A stretch of 64,000 nucleotides of DNA from Ponticaulis profundi (GTDB lineage: Bacteria > Pseudomonadota > Alphaproteobacteria > Caulobacterales > Hyphomonadaceae). Shown here piece after piece: positions 16,876 to 27,000 of this stretch (position 1 is its first letter; each line of letters begins with the position of its first letter). The position numbers and the translations under genes are program-made. Where the stretch lies: NCBI RefSeq assembly GCF_042659465.1, contig NZ_JBHSSW010000066.1, positions 62,001 to 126,000 of the forward strand, in the 5' to 3' direction. The notes under the pieces were generated by a model. That model was not told the DNA's origin. It saw only the letters and a list, made by a program, of their open reading frames with translations, and did not search any database.

Positions 16876-17709
16876 GTGTCATCTCAAAAGCAAGTCCGCC
16901 GCAAAACGGTTAAAGATATTGCCAAGGCCAAGAAGGGCGATCCTCTTGTTTGCCTGACGGCTTATGATGCGCCGCGTGCGGCATTGATCGACCCGTATTG
17001 CGATCTCATTCTGGTGGGTGACAGCGTCGGCATGGTCGTCCACGGACTCGATTCGACGGTTGGCGTGACCATGGAGATGATGATCCTGCACGGCAAAGCG
17101 GTGATGAGAGGCTCTGAAGAGGCCTTTGTTGTCGTGGATATGCCGTTCGGCAGCTATGAGGCGGGCCCTGTACAGGCGTTTGAAAACGCTTCGCGCATCA
17201 TGCAGGAAACAGGGTGCCAGGCGGTCAAGATTGAGAGCGGCACCTATGCTGGTGAAATCGTCTCCTTCCTCGTGGAACGCGGTATTCCGGTCATGGGACA
17301 TGTCGGTCTGCGTCCGCAGGCAATTCATGTCGATGGCGGGTTCAAGGCCAAGGGGCGTTCAGGCGATGAGCGTCAGCGGGTGATCGACGAAGCCAAAGCG
17401 GCCGAAGCTGGCGGTGCTTTTGCCGTTGTGATTGAGGGGGTCGCAGAAGACCTCGCGCGCGAAATTACCGAACAGCTTTCGATTCCGACGGTCGGCATTG
17501 GCGCGAGCGCAGCTTGCGACGGTCAGATTCTGGTCATTGATGACATGCTGGGTATTTTCGACTGGACGCCGAAATTCGTTCGTCGTTATGGCGATGTGAA
17601 AGGCGAAATTGTCCGCTCCGTTGAGGCGTATGCATCCGATGTGAAGGCCCGAACCTTCCCCGGAGAGGCGGAAACCTACCAAATCAAAGCGAATCTGAGA
17701 AATTCGTAA
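16876..17709 (+). CDS. panB: 3-methyl-2-oxobutanoate hydroxymethyltransferase
   Basis: 277 residues starting at GTG 16876 with TAGGAG eight bases before. PanB makes ketopantoate from 2-oxoisovalerate and methylene-tetrahydrofolate, the first committed step of pantothenate synthesis. Signatures: VCLTAYDAPRA, LVGDSVGMVVHG, VVVDMPFGSYE with the metal Asp, GIPVMGHVGLRPQ, and VIEGV with the catalytic Glu, all in order of the TIM barrel. panC is not beside it. It heads a same-strand run with the TPR protein, bamB and der. Confidence 0.95.
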   Translation: MSSQKQVRRKTVKDIAKAKKGDPLVCLTAYDAPRAALIDPYCDLILVGDSVGMVVHGLDSTVGVTMEMMILHGKAVMRGSEEAFVVVDMPFGSYEAGPVQAFENASRIMQETGCQAVKIESGTYAGEIVSFLVERGIPVMGHVGLRPQAIHVDGGFKAKGRSGDERQRVIDEAKAAEAGGAFAVVIEGVAEDLAREITEQLSIPTVGIGASAACDGQILVIDDMLGIFDWTPKFVRRYGDVKGEIVRSVEAYASDVKARTFPGEAETYQIKANLRNS

Positions 17710-17780
17710 AGATTCCACGCGTTGCTGGATGCGCATTCAGCGGCTAATGTCCGGTCGAACAGAATTCACAGGGTGCACGA

Positions 17781-18446
17781 GTGAGTGATATTTTTGAAGA
17801 AGTCGATGAGGCGGTGCTTCACGACAATGCCGCCAGAGTGTGGAAATGGCTTGGGCCGATCATCTATGTTCTGGTTGCCACGCTGATTCTGGGCGTTGCA
17901 GGCTATGAAGTCTACAAATGGCAGAAGGGAAAGAGCGACGCTCAAACGGCGGACACGTTCTTTTCAGCCCAGCAGGCGCTGGAGCAGAATGACTATGCTC
18001 TGGCTGAAGCGCTATTTGCCGATGTCGCTGAAAAGGAAAATGCTTACGGCGCTCTGGCGTCGCAATACCTTGCTCGTATTCAGATGACGGCGAAGGGCGA
18101 TCGCGCAGCCGCAATTGAAAGCCTCAAAGCCGCAGCAGAAGGCGAGGGGGCGTTTGCGGATATTGCGCGTCTGAAGGCTGCCTATCTGATGTCATCGTCG
18201 GCGGAGCTCTCTGAGCTGCAGGTCTGGCTTGAGCCATTGGCTTCGGATGCGGATTCTCCTTACGCGTATCTTGCAGAAGAAACGATTGCCGCCCGTGCTT
18301 ACGCCCTTGGGAATTATGAAGAAGCGCGCAGCCGCTATAACCGCATCTCTCTCGGTTTGGATGTGCCTCAGGGCGTACAGATGCGCGCCGAGCGGGCCGT
18401 TGGCGCGCTTGATGCTCTAATCGCGAAAAATGGAAATGCCTCATGA
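17781..18446 (+). CDS. YfgM-like single-pass TPR membrane protein
   Basis: 221 residues from GTG 17781. A short cytosolic N-terminus is followed by one transmembrane segment (about residues 27-46, GPIIYVLVATLILGVAGYEV) and a periplasmic helical repeat region with TPR-like pairs (ADTFFSAQQALEQNDYALAE; ASQYLARIQM). This layout, and the position just upstream of bamB and der, matches YfgM, an ancillary protein of the SecYEG translocon that hands exported proteins to periplasmic chaperones. Its stop overlaps the bamB start by 4 bases, which indicates coupling. Confidence 0.82.
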   Translation: MSDIFEEVDEAVLHDNAARVWKWLGPIIYVLVATLILGVAGYEVYKWQKGKSDAQTADTFFSAQQALEQNDYALAEALFADVAEKENAYGALASQYLARIQMTAKGDRAAAIESLKAAAEGEGAFADIARLKAAYLMSSSAELSELQVWLEPLASDADSPYAYLAEETIAARAYALGNYEEARSRYNRISLGLDVPQGVQMRAERAVGALDALIAKNGNAS

Positions 18447-19819
18447 TGACCACTCATAAACTGGGGGTTCTGGCCCTTTCCGCAGTCCTGCTGACTTCGT
18501 GTTCGACGATCAGCAACATGAACCCATTCAAGGGTGATGGGAAAGACGAAGCTGAGGCGGCCGAAAAAGCAGGCCGTATCGCCATGGTGTCTGCCGAGTC
18601 GGTTCTTCAGGCAGATCCGGAGCTTGTCAGCTCTGCGGTTATTCTGCCCGATATGGAGCCGGTAAATGCCTGGGAGCAGGCGGGACGTGGATCTGCGAAA
18701 GTGCCGGGCCATGTGCGCGCGGGCGAAGCGTTTGATGTCGCGTGGACATGGAGCCAGGGTTCCGGTTCAGATACCAATCGCGCGCTTTCGGCAGCGCCAG
18801 TCGCCGGAAACGGTAAAATCTATCTCATCGATGCCAAGCAGGTTGTCTTCGCGATTGATGCACAGACCGGCAAGACGGTCTGGAAAAAGGAGCTCAGCTC
18901 TGGCAGCAAACGCGACAAGCGAGCGTTTGGTGGTGGTCTCGCTCTGAAGGGTGACAAGCTGGTCATCGCATCTGGTTTTGGTTTTGTGTCCCTCGTTGAT
19001 GCAAATACAGGCGCCGAGATCTGGAAAGAAGAAATGCAGGCGCCGATGACGGGTTCACCGACCATCGTAGACAACCGCATTTTCATCGCCTCCAACAATA
19101 ACGAATTTTACGCGATGATGCTCGACGATGGGTCTGTCGAATGGACTGACCAGGCAATTGCCGAGTCTGCGCGCGTACTGTCGTCACCAAGCCCTGCAGG
19201 CATTGATGATTTTATCGTCGCGCCTTACTCCTCCGGCGAGGTGATTGCGTATCTTCCGTCTAACGGACGTCGACTGTGGTCAGACTCGCTGACACGCGCA
19301 GGCCGGTTTACGCCGATTTCCGCGATCAACGACATTGCCTCACGTCCGGTTCTGCGAAGCGGTCTTGTTTTCGCAACGAGCCAGTCTGGTGTTCTTGCAG
19401 CCATTGACGGGCGCTCCGGCTCTCGCATCTGGTCGCTGCCATTCGGATCCACACAGGCACCGAACGTGGTCGGTGATTACCTGTTTGCTGTGGGTGTGGA
19501 TGCGCAACTGATTTGCGTTGAAGCCGCCTCTGGCCGCGTGGTCTGGGTGCAGCAGCTGGAAATGTTCCGCAAGCCCGAGAAAAACAAAGGCCGGATCAGC
19601 TATTCCGGTCCAATCCTGGCCTCTGGCAAGCTGGTGGTTGTATCCTCAGACGGGCGCCTTATCTCCTTCTCTCCGCAGACGGGTGAGGTGCTGGAAGAAA
19701 AACAGCTTGTGCGCATCGGTCGTTTTGGTGCAGATGCTGGGTTTTTCCTCGAGCCGATCGCCTATGATGGCCGTCTGATCCTGCTCGCGGACAATGGAAC
19801 CCTGTTCTCGATAAGGTAA
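18443..19819 (+). CDS. bamB: Outer membrane assembly lipoprotein BamB-like, PQQ-type beta-propeller
   Basis: 458 residues. Lipoprotein signal ending at LLTSC (Cys20), then repeated blades with the W-K or W-S motifs (TGKTVWKKEL, TGAEIWKEEM, NGRRLWSDSL, SGSRIWSLPF, SGRVVWVQQL, TGEVLEEKQL), giving an eight-bladed propeller. BamB is part of the complex that inserts beta-barrel proteins into the outer membrane. The neighbourhood yfgM-bamB-der is the same as in many proteobacteria and strongly supports the call. Six bases separate it from der. Confidence 0.9.
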   Translation: MMTTHKLGVLALSAVLLTSCSTISNMNPFKGDGKDEAEAAEKAGRIAMVSAESVLQADPELVSSAVILPDMEPVNAWEQAGRGSAKVPGHVRAGEAFDVAWTWSQGSGSDTNRALSAAPVAGNGKIYLIDAKQVVFAIDAQTGKTVWKKELSSGSKRDKRAFGGGLALKGDKLVIASGFGFVSLVDANTGAEIWKEEMQAPMTGSPTIVDNRIFIASNNNEFYAMMLDDGSVEWTDQAIAESARVLSSPSPAGIDDFIVAPYSSGEVIAYLPSNGRRLWSDSLTRAGRFTPISAINDIASRPVLRSGLVFATSQSGVLAAIDGRSGSRIWSLPFGSTQAPNVVGDYLFAVGVDAQLICVEAASGRVVWVQQLEMFRKPEKNKGRISYSGPILASGKLVVVSSDGRLISFSPQTGEVLEEKQLVRIGRFGADAGFFLEPIAYDGRLILLADNGTLFSIR

Positions 19820-19825
19820 ACCTGA

Positions 19826-21220
19826 ATGACCCTGAAAGTGGCCATTGTTGGCCGCCCAAATGTTGGCAAGTCTACGCTGTTCAACCGTCTGGTGGGACAG
19901 CGTCTTGCTATTGTAGACGACCAGCCCGGCGTAACACGTGACCGGCGCGAGGCGTCTGCAGAACTTGCGGGCCTGAAATTCACGCTGATTGACACACCCG
20001 GATTCGAGGATGTTCGCGATGCTTCTTTGGAATCGCGTATGCGTGAACAGACCGAGCAGGCCATACGGGACGCCGATGTTTCGCTTTTCATCATCGATGC
20101 GCGCGCGGGTGTAACGCCTCTGGATGAGCGTTTTGCCGAGCTTTTGCGCAAGGTGAACAAGCCTGTCGTCGTCGCAGGCAATAAGTGTGAAGGCAAGGCC
20201 GGTGAAGACGGCTTGATGGAAGCTTATTCTCTGGGGTTCGGTGAGCCTGTTGGTTTGTCTGCTGAACATGGTGAGGGCATGGCAGACCTCTTTTCCGGCA
20301 TCGTTCGCGTCGTACCTGAGGTACTGGACGAGGATGACGCTGTTGAGGAAGTGCACGAAGCCTTCGATCCGGACGCTGAAGAACTGCCCCCACCACCTCG
20401 CACAGCGCGCCTGATCGTGGTTGGCCGTCCGAATGCAGGCAAGTCGACCCTTATCAATACTTTGCTCCAGTCTGACCGTCTTCTGACGGGGCCGGAAGCG
20501 GGCATTACGCGCGACTCAATCGAGATCGAATGGTCCTATGAGGACCGGACGATCAAGCTGGTCGACACGGCTGGTTTGCGTAAAAAGGCGAAAGTCCACG
20601 AGCAGATCGAGCGTATGTCCACATCGGATACGATCCGTTCGATCCGGTTTGCGGATGTGGTCGCACTCGTCATGGATGCACGCGATGCCTTTGAGAAGCA
20701 GGACCTTCAGATCGCCGATCTGGTTCTACGTGAAGGGCGCGGTCTCGTGTTCGTACTCTCGAAATGGGATCTGATCGAAGATCATGACGCCCGCGCCAAA
20801 GAGCTGCGTGAAAAAGCAGGACGTCTGCTGCCAAACGCCAAGGGCGCACCGATTGTCTTTCTGTCTGGTCTGACCGGCAAGCGTATTGACCGGTTGATGC
20901 CAGCGGTCCTGTCGATGTTTGATGACTGGAATGCGCGGGTCAAAACGAATGACCTGAACGCGTGGCTCAAGCATGTGGTGGAACGTCACCCACCGCCATC
21001 GGTACACGGTAAGCCGATCAAGCCGAAATATATGAGCCAGATCAAGACGCGTCCGCCGACCTTTGTGCTTATGGCCAATCGCGGTGAGCATATGCCTGAA
21101 AGCTATAAGCGTTACCTGATCAATGGTTTGCGTGAGGCATTTGACCTGCCTGGCGTGCCAATCCGGCTGTTTGTCCGGCAGGGTAAGAACCCATACGCAA
21201 ACAAGTCCGGAAAAGGCTGA
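19826..21220 (+). CDS. der: Double-GTPase ribosome assembly factor Der (EngA)
   Basis: 464 residues with two tandem GTPase domains: first P-loop GRPNVGKST near the N-terminus with DTPGFED, second GRPNAGKST near residue 200 with DTAGLRKKAK. An acidic linker lies between them and a KH-like domain at the C-terminus (VERHPPPSVHGK, YKRYLINGLREAF). Der is needed for 50S subunit maturation. AAGG lies nine bases before the ATG. Last gene of the panB-yfgM-bamB-der run and followed by tRNA-His. Confidence 0.97.
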   Translation: MTLKVAIVGRPNVGKSTLFNRLVGQRLAIVDDQPGVTRDRREASAELAGLKFTLIDTPGFEDVRDASLESRMREQTEQAIRDADVSLFIIDARAGVTPLDERFAELLRKVNKPVVVAGNKCEGKAGEDGLMEAYSLGFGEPVGLSAEHGEGMADLFSGIVRVVPEVLDEDDAVEEVHEAFDPDAEELPPPPRTARLIVVGRPNAGKSTLINTLLQSDRLLTGPEAGITRDSIEIEWSYEDRTIKLVDTAGLRKKAKVHEQIERMSTSDTIRSIRFADVVALVMDARDAFEKQDLQIADLVLREGRGLVFVLSKWDLIEDHDARAKELREKAGRLLPNAKGAPIVFLSGLTGKRIDRLMPAVLSMFDDWNARVKTNDLNAWLKHVVERHPPPSVHGKPIKPKYMSQIKTRPPTFVLMANRGEHMPESYKRYLINGLREAFDLPGVPIRLFVRQGKNPYANKSGKG

Positions 21221-21283
21221 ATTCTGTCGCAAGTTTCTCTTGCGTTCAGCGTCGGCTCCGATTAGAAGACGCGTTCTCAACGT

Positions 21284-21360
21284 GCCGCCTTAGCTCAGTC
21301 GGTTAGAGCGCTAGATTGTGGATCTAGAGGTCCCCCGTTCGAACCGGGGAGGCGGTACCA
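21284..21360 (+). tRNA. tRNA-His (GTG), alphaproteobacterial type
   Basis: Cloverleaf with acceptor GCCGCCT/AGGCGGT (a G1-T72 wobble pair), D arm GCTC...GAGC, anticodon stem CTAGA/TCTAG with loop TTGTGGA (anticodon GTG), T arm CCCCG TTCGAAC CGGGG, and encoded CCA. Discriminator base is A73, and no paired extra G at -1 opposite a C73 is possible. This differs from most bacterial tRNA-His and fits the altered set known from Caulobacter-type alphaproteobacteria. Confidence 0.97.
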
Positions 21361-21420
21361 TTTCTCCCAAAATTCAACTTCGACCAATGTCCCATTCGGG
21401 AAGTCGGGATTTTGCGTCAT

Positions 21421-21440
21421 GCTTGTCGAAAAAGACAAGC
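21421..21440 (+). other. Hairpin just upstream of a small membrane protein gene
   Basis: Perfect 7-bp arms GCTTGTC and GACAAGC around GAAAAA; the second arm ends two bases before the GGGAGGAA ribosome site of the gene at 21456. It has no T-tail. It may stabilise the mRNA 5' end or be the end of the tRNA-His transcript. Confidence 0.4.
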
Positions 21441-21455
21441 TTGGGAGGAATATGG

Positions 21456-21647
21456 ATGAAAGCTCATCTCACTCTGGCGATCGGTATTCTGATGGCCGCG
21501 ATCTTCGCTTATCGCGCAGCAAACGCATTTCTCGAGCCTGGAATAGGTCTGCTCGAAGCTTATGTGCTCGGCGGTCTGATCCTGGCGGGCTGGATGATGT
21601 TTTCCGGCTCAAGAGAGCTGCTGGAACGTCGGCGCGCGAGCCGGTAA
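21456..21647 (+). CDS. Small two-helix membrane protein, unknown
   Basis: 63 residues from ATG 21456, chosen by the strong GGGAGGAA at 21443-21450; an ATG four bases earlier is in another frame. Two hydrophobic segments are seen: about residues 4-22 (LTLAIGILMAAIFAYRAAN) and 33-52 (EAYVLGGLILAGWMMF), then a basic tail RELLERRRASR that should stay in the cytosol. I do not recognise a family. It stands alone between tRNA-His and the acetate locus. Confidence 0.55.
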   Translation: MKAHLTLAIGILMAAIFAYRAANAFLEPGIGLLEAYVLGGLILAGWMMFSGSRELLERRRASR

Positions 21648-21730
21648 GCTCGCTTATCCAATTCAAAATTCAGTATATTTTGCATCAGCGAAATATAGTC
21701 TCTCATTCTGCTGAATAGAGAGCGATCGGG

Positions 21731-21775
21731 CTTTGGTGAGAGAGCCGTATTATTGTGTTAATGCTTCGACCAAAG
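21731..21775. promoter_or_regulatory. Inverted repeat upstream of the symporter operon
   Basis: Arms CTTTGGT (21731-21737) and ACCAAAG (21769-21775) are separated by 31 bases in the AT-rich leader of the DUF4212 gene, about 84 bases before its start. It could be a regulator site (for example for the LuxR-type regulator of this locus), but one 7-bp pair at this distance is weak evidence. Confidence 0.25.
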
Positions 21776-21858
21776 TCCACCTACAAAATTAAATAAAATA
21801 CATGGAGCCTATAAGGGCGGAAAAGTCCGTTCCAATATAAGTCCAGGGGAGGATTACC

Positions 21859-22125
21859 TTGACGCAGGACATAAAAGAAATTGATGGCAAAGGGTATTGG
21901 AAGGCAACTGTCAGCCTGATCATTACACTGCTTGTCATCTGGTTTGCTGTATCATTCGGAGCAGGCATCCTGTTCCGCGATGCACTTGATAACTTCAGAA
22001 TAGGCGGCGCACCGCTCGGATTCTGGTTTTCCCAACAAGGCGCGATCTACGTCTTCATGGTGCTGATTTTTTATTACTGCATCGCGATGAACCGGATCGA
22101 AAAGAAATATAACGTGAAGGGGTAG
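21859..22125 (+). CDS. DUF4212 small subunit of a sodium/solute symporter
   Basis: 88 residues from TTG 21859 with GGGGAGGA about seven bases upstream. Two transmembrane segments: about residues 16-40 (TVSLIITLLVIWFAVSFGAGILF) and 56-74 (FWFSQQGAIYVFMVLIFYY), followed by MNRIEKKY. Such DUF4212 proteins occur directly before VC_2705-type symporters and are thought to be a partner subunit. The next gene begins 4 bases after the stop, so they are co-translated. Located in a locus with acetyl-CoA synthetase, so acetate is the likely cargo. Confidence 0.92.
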   Translation: MTQDIKEIDGKGYWKATVSLIITLLVIWFAVSFGAGILFRDALDNFRIGGAPLGFWFSQQGAIYVFMVLIFYYCIAMNRIEKKYNVKG

Positions 22126-22129
22126 GGCG

Positions 22130-23914
22130 ATGGATCAGCAATTCTGGACCTATTTCTTCGTCGTTCTGACATTCGGCATGTATATCGGCATCGCCATCTG
22201 GGCGCGTGCCGGATCAACCGACGACTTCTACGTTGCCGGGCATGATGTGCATCCAACCCTGAACGGCATGGCCACAGCGGCAGACTGGATGTCTGCGGCA
22301 AGCTTCCTGTCCATGGCAGGTCTTATTGCCTTTCTGGGATATGGTGGCTCGGTCTATCTGATGGGCTGGACCGGCGGCTTCGTGCTTCTGGCACTTCTGC
22401 TCGCACCTTTCCTGAGAGAGTTCGGCAAATTCACAGTCCCGGATTTTGTCGGCGACCGGTATTACTCCACAGCAGCCCGTCTGATCGCGGTTCTGTGCGC
22501 GCTATTTGTGTCCTTCACCTATATTGCGGGGCAGATGAAAGGCGTCGGCGTCGCATTTTCAGGCTTCCTCGGTGTTGAATTCAACACGGGCATCCTGATC
22601 GGCATGTGTATCGTCTTCGTCTACGCTGTCTGGGGCGGTATGAAGGGCGTCACCTATACGCAGGTCGCGCAATACTGCGTCATGATTTTCGCCTACACTG
22701 TACCTGCGATCTTCATCTCGCTGATCATCACCGGCAATCCGATTCCACAGCTCGGCTTCATTTCCAATGTGAAGGGTGAAGACGTTGCCATGCTGGACAA
22801 GCTCAACACGGTGGTCCGGGACCTCGGCTTTCTGGAATACACCCAGACGAATAAATCGATGATGGATGTTTTTGCGATCACTGGCGCGCTGATGTTTGGC
22901 ACGGCCGGCCTGCCGCACGTCATCGTCCGGTTCTTCACGGTCAGCAGTGCGCGCGCCGCGCGTATCTCTGCGGGCTGGGCGCTGGTCTTCATCGCGATTC
23001 TCTACACAACCGCGCCAGCTGTCTCGGCATTCGCGCGCCTGAACTTCATCGATACCGTCAATGAAGCGACTTACATCGCGGGCGATATCGACGAGATCGA
23101 CTATGATGCCGAAGCTTCGGCCATCACAGAAGAAGGTGGAAAGCCAATTCCACGCTGGTTCAAGGATTGGGAGAAAACCGGGCTTCTTGGTGTCACGGAT
23201 ATGAATGGCGATGGGGTCGTTCAATACAGTGCGGGCGAAACCAACGAAGTCACAACGCTCGACCGTGATATCTTCGTTATGGCAAACCCAAGCATTGCGA
23301 ACCTGCCAGGCTGGGTGATTGGGCTGGTCGTCGCCGGGGGGCTGGCAGCAGCGCTCTCAACGGCCGCCGGCCTTCTGATGGTGATCTCATCAGCCGTCAG
23401 TCACGACCTTTGCCGCCGGACCTTCTTCAAAAACATGACGGATAAGCAGGAATTGATGACCGCGCGGATTGCCTCTGCATCGGCTGTCGTGCTTGCCGGC
23501 TGGATGGGGATGAACACCGCTCAGCTTGGCTTTGTGGCTCAGGTGGTTGCCTTTGCCTTCGGCCTGGCTGCGGCGTCGCTCTTCCCGATTATCTTCCTCG
23601 GCATCTTCTGGAAGCGGATGAACAAGGAAGGGGCGATTGCTAGCATGCTGTTCGGCCTGATCGCGACCTTTGCCTATATCTACTACTTCAAGTTCGGTGG
23701 TGGTACGCCGGATCAGTATTTCCTTGGTGTTTCGCCAGAGGGCATCGGTTTCATCTTCATGTTCCTGTCTGCGATCCTCGGTATCGTTGTGTCTCTTGTG
23801 ACGGCTCCACCGCCACAGGACGTTCAGGATCTTGTGGAGGACATTCGGGTGCCGGGCACACGCAGCCCGCATGGCGCCGGAGACGTCGACATGGCGCCGA
23901 TGGCAGCTGAGTAG
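22130..23914 (+). CDS. Sodium/solute symporter, VC_2705 family (ActP-like, probable acetate uptake)
   Basis: 594 residues of the SSS (SLC5) family with about 13 transmembrane segments. Diagnostic parts are DDFYVAGHDVHPTLNGMATAADWMSAASF, GQMKGVGVAFSGFLG, and GTAGLPHVIVRFFTV; the G-TAGLPH block is typical of the ActP/VC_2705 group. A soluble insert lies between TM segments near residues 310-380 (with YDAEASAITEEGG and DMNGDGVVQYS). It ends with a hairpin terminator at 23942-23972. Together with the DUF4212 subunit, CrbS/CrbR-like regulators and acs, it probably imports acetate or another short monocarboxylate. Confidence 0.93.
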   Translation: MDQQFWTYFFVVLTFGMYIGIAIWARAGSTDDFYVAGHDVHPTLNGMATAADWMSAASFLSMAGLIAFLGYGGSVYLMGWTGGFVLLALLLAPFLREFGKFTVPDFVGDRYYSTAARLIAVLCALFVSFTYIAGQMKGVGVAFSGFLGVEFNTGILIGMCIVFVYAVWGGMKGVTYTQVAQYCVMIFAYTVPAIFISLIITGNPIPQLGFISNVKGEDVAMLDKLNTVVRDLGFLEYTQTNKSMMDVFAITGALMFGTAGLPHVIVRFFTVSSARAARISAGWALVFIAILYTTAPAVSAFARLNFIDTVNEATYIAGDIDEIDYDAEASAITEEGGKPIPRWFKDWEKTGLLGVTDMNGDGVVQYSAGETNEVTTLDRDIFVMANPSIANLPGWVIGLVVAGGLAAALSTAAGLLMVISSAVSHDLCRRTFFKNMTDKQELMTARIASASAVVLAGWMGMNTAQLGFVAQVVAFAFGLAAASLFPIIFLGIFWKRMNKEGAIASMLFGLIATFAYIYYFKFGGGTPDQYFLGVSPEGIGFIFMFLSAILGIVVSLVTAPPPQDVQDLVEDIRVPGTRSPHGAGDVDMAPMAAE

Positions 23915-23941
23915 GAAAGACCTCATCTGAAACCCATCCTG

Positions 23942-23972
23942 AAACGGGCGACCTTTATGGTCGCCCGTTTTT
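23942..23972 (+). terminator. Rho-independent terminator of the symporter operon
   Basis: Perfect 12-bp arms AAACGGGCGACC (23942-23953) and GGTCGCCCGTTT (23959-23970), loop TTTAT, with TT following. Confidence 0.9.
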
Positions 23973-24043
23973 GCGTTCGACTTCTGGCGTGCTTGTCAGG
24001 CAAGGGAAGTCTCTTCATCATGTGCGCCAGGAGAATTTGAGAC

Positions 24044-27000
24044 ATGCCAGTCTGGATCGTTCTGATTGTCAGCGCACTGTATATGGGCGGTCTGTTCTTT
24101 ATCGCCTGGCAGGGTGATAAGGGTGACGAATCCGCGTCGCGCTTTCATGATAATCCGACGCGTTATGCGCTGGCTCTGGCGGTCTATTGTACATCGTGGA
24201 CGTATTTCGGCGCCGTCGGCACGGCAGCCTCTTCGGGCTGGGAATACCTGCCGATTTATGTTGGCCCGATCATCGTGTTTCTGTTTCTGCCCAACATGCT
24301 CGCTCGCATTGGCGATCTGGTACAACGCGAAAGCATCACATCGCTTTCTGACTTTCTGGCCGCGCGATACGGCAAGAGCCGGACACTTGCTGCACTCGCA
24401 ACGCTCGCGGCTGTGACGGCCAGTCTTCCCTATATTTCACTTCAGCTTAAATCGGTCGGATGGAGCTTTCAGGCACTGGTCTTTGACGCCGGGAGTGGGG
24501 GGCGAATTCCGCCGAATGAAACCGTACTGATCACCTCTGTTGTGCTGGCCATATTCGCGATCCTGTTCGGCGCAAGAACGGTGGATACGACGCGGACAAA
24601 TGCAGGCCTGATGCGTGTGCTGGCTTTCGAAGCGATCGTAAAATTATTGGCACTGGTCGCTGTTTGCGTCCTGTCTGTGTTCCTGCTGGTTGGTGATGGT
24701 GAGCCGCTGACTGAGATGGCGTCCAATCCCTTCAAATCAGATGTCAGCATTCCAAGCTTTGTGACGGTTGTGATTGTCGCTATGGGCGTGATCGTCTGTT
24801 TGCCGCGTCAGTTTCACGTCACCTTTATTGAGCGGCGCAGACCTGAAGAGCTCAAACGGGCGCGCTGGTTGTTTCCGGTCTATCTGGTCCTCACCAGTCT
24901 GGTGATCATTCCGATCACCCTGGCGGGCTTGCAGTTTGTTCCCGCAGATGTGCCTGCTGACTTGTATGTGCTTGCGCTTCCACTTCAGCATGGCGACGGG
25001 CTGCTGGCACTGTTTGTCTTCCTTGGGGGCTTTTCTGCTGCGGCCGGCATGGTGGTCGTCTCGACCGTCGCCTTGTCGACCATGGTCACGAACGACCTGC
25101 TGGTGCCGCTCATGATGCGCACGGGTCGTTTTGACGCGACACACCTGCGTGCGGGTTCACAGCTGCTGACGACACGTCGTCTCGTCATGTTCGGCATTCT
25201 GGCGCTGGCTTATGGCTATTACCGCTTTGCAGGTAGCAGTAATGCGCTTGCTCAGATCGGCCTGTTGTCTTTTGCGGCGGCGATCCAGTTCGTTCCAGCT
25301 CTGATCGGTGCGCTGTACTGGAGAGGCGGGCGAACGCAAGGGGCGATTTCGGGCCTTCTGGTCGGCGTTGCCCTGTGGCTCTACACTCTGTTTCTGCCAG
25401 AGTTCATCGGTGTTGAGCGTTTGCTCAGCGTGGTGCCGGACGTGTTCCACCCTCAGGCTTTCTTTGGGATCGATATGGGCAACAACATAACGCATGGTGT
25501 TGTGTGGAGCCTCGGCGCCAACGTTTTCTTCTACATCGTGGGCTCATTACAGGCCAAGGAGAGGCTGAGAGACCGAATACAGGCTGCAGCTTTTGTTGAT
25601 TTTGGCCGTGACGCCAGTTTGCCGGAAAGTCACCATCAGACGTCGATGACGACTGGTGTGACGCCGGATGGATTAAAGGCTCTGGCATCCCGCTTTCTGA
25701 ATTCGGGTGCGGTTGATCTCGCTTTCCAGAAAATTCATGAGGATACAGGCATCGCAGTCAGCGGTGATGTGCCGGCTGACTGGCGACTGGTCCAGCGGAC
25801 GGAGAAGCTCCTCGCCAGTGCGCTCGGGTCTGCCTCTGCGCGTGTGGTTCTGACCTCTGCTCTGGCAGGTGCAGACGTCGCACTGAGTGATCTTCTCTCC
25901 ATTCTGGATCAGCGCACACAGGCAGAACGGTTCGACCGCCACATGCTACAGGCCATGCTGGAAAACATGCCGTCCGGTATCAGCGTCGTCGACAATGAAC
26001 AGAAGCTCGTTGCCTGGAACTCGGTCTATGTCGAGCTTTTCCAGTATCCGCCCGATCTCGTTCAGGTTGGCCAGCCCATATCTGTGATGATCGAGCACAA
26101 TATCGAATCCGGCTGGCTGGAAGGTGATCCCGTCGAACAGGCGCGTCGCCGTGTGGAATACATGCGTGCTGGCTCTCCGCACCGATATGAACGCCAGAGC
26201 CATGATGGCCGCTGGCTGCGCATCACCGGCAATCCTATGCCGGGGGGCGGGTATGTCTCGATTTTCCACGACATCACTGAGGACAAGGCCCGTGAAAAAG
26301 CGCTTGTCGAGGCGAATGAAAACCTGGAAGCGCGGGTCAAGGAGCGTACAGCTGAACTCGAAGCCATGGCGCATGATCTTGATCAGGCCCGCATGGACGC
26401 CGAAGGCGCAAACGCTTCGAAGACGCGTTTCCTTGCCGCGGCGAGCCATGACTTGCTCCAGCCTTTGAATGCCGCACGTTTGTTTCTTGCATCCATTGAT
26501 ACCGACGATAACGCGGTTGCCCATCAGCTTGTTGAGCGTGCTGACCGCTCCATTCAATCTGCGGATGGATTGTTGAAAGGACTTCTCGACATTTCACGCC
26601 TCGATCATGGCAGCGTGAAAGCGAAGCCGGAAACACTGATGCTTGGCCCGTTGCTGGAAGATCTGGTGGATGAGGCAACGCCAATGGCTGAACAGGCGGG
26701 TCTCGATTTGCGCGTGGCGCCGACGGCGTTGAGCGTTCGTGCGGACCCGGACTTCCTGCAGAGCATTCTGCGAAATTTCCTGTCGAATGCGCGCCGCTAT
26801 ACCCGAACCGGCGGGGTCTTGATTGGCGCGCGTCGACGCGGCGATTTTGCGCGCATTGAAGTCTGGGACACGGGGCCGGGTATTCCTGCTGAAAAGCAGG
26901 ATTTGTTGTTTGAGGAATTTCAGCGTTTGCAGGATGTCGACAATAGCGGCGTTCGGGGGGCTGGACTGGGACTTTCCGTGGCCCAAAGGCTCGCCGGTTT

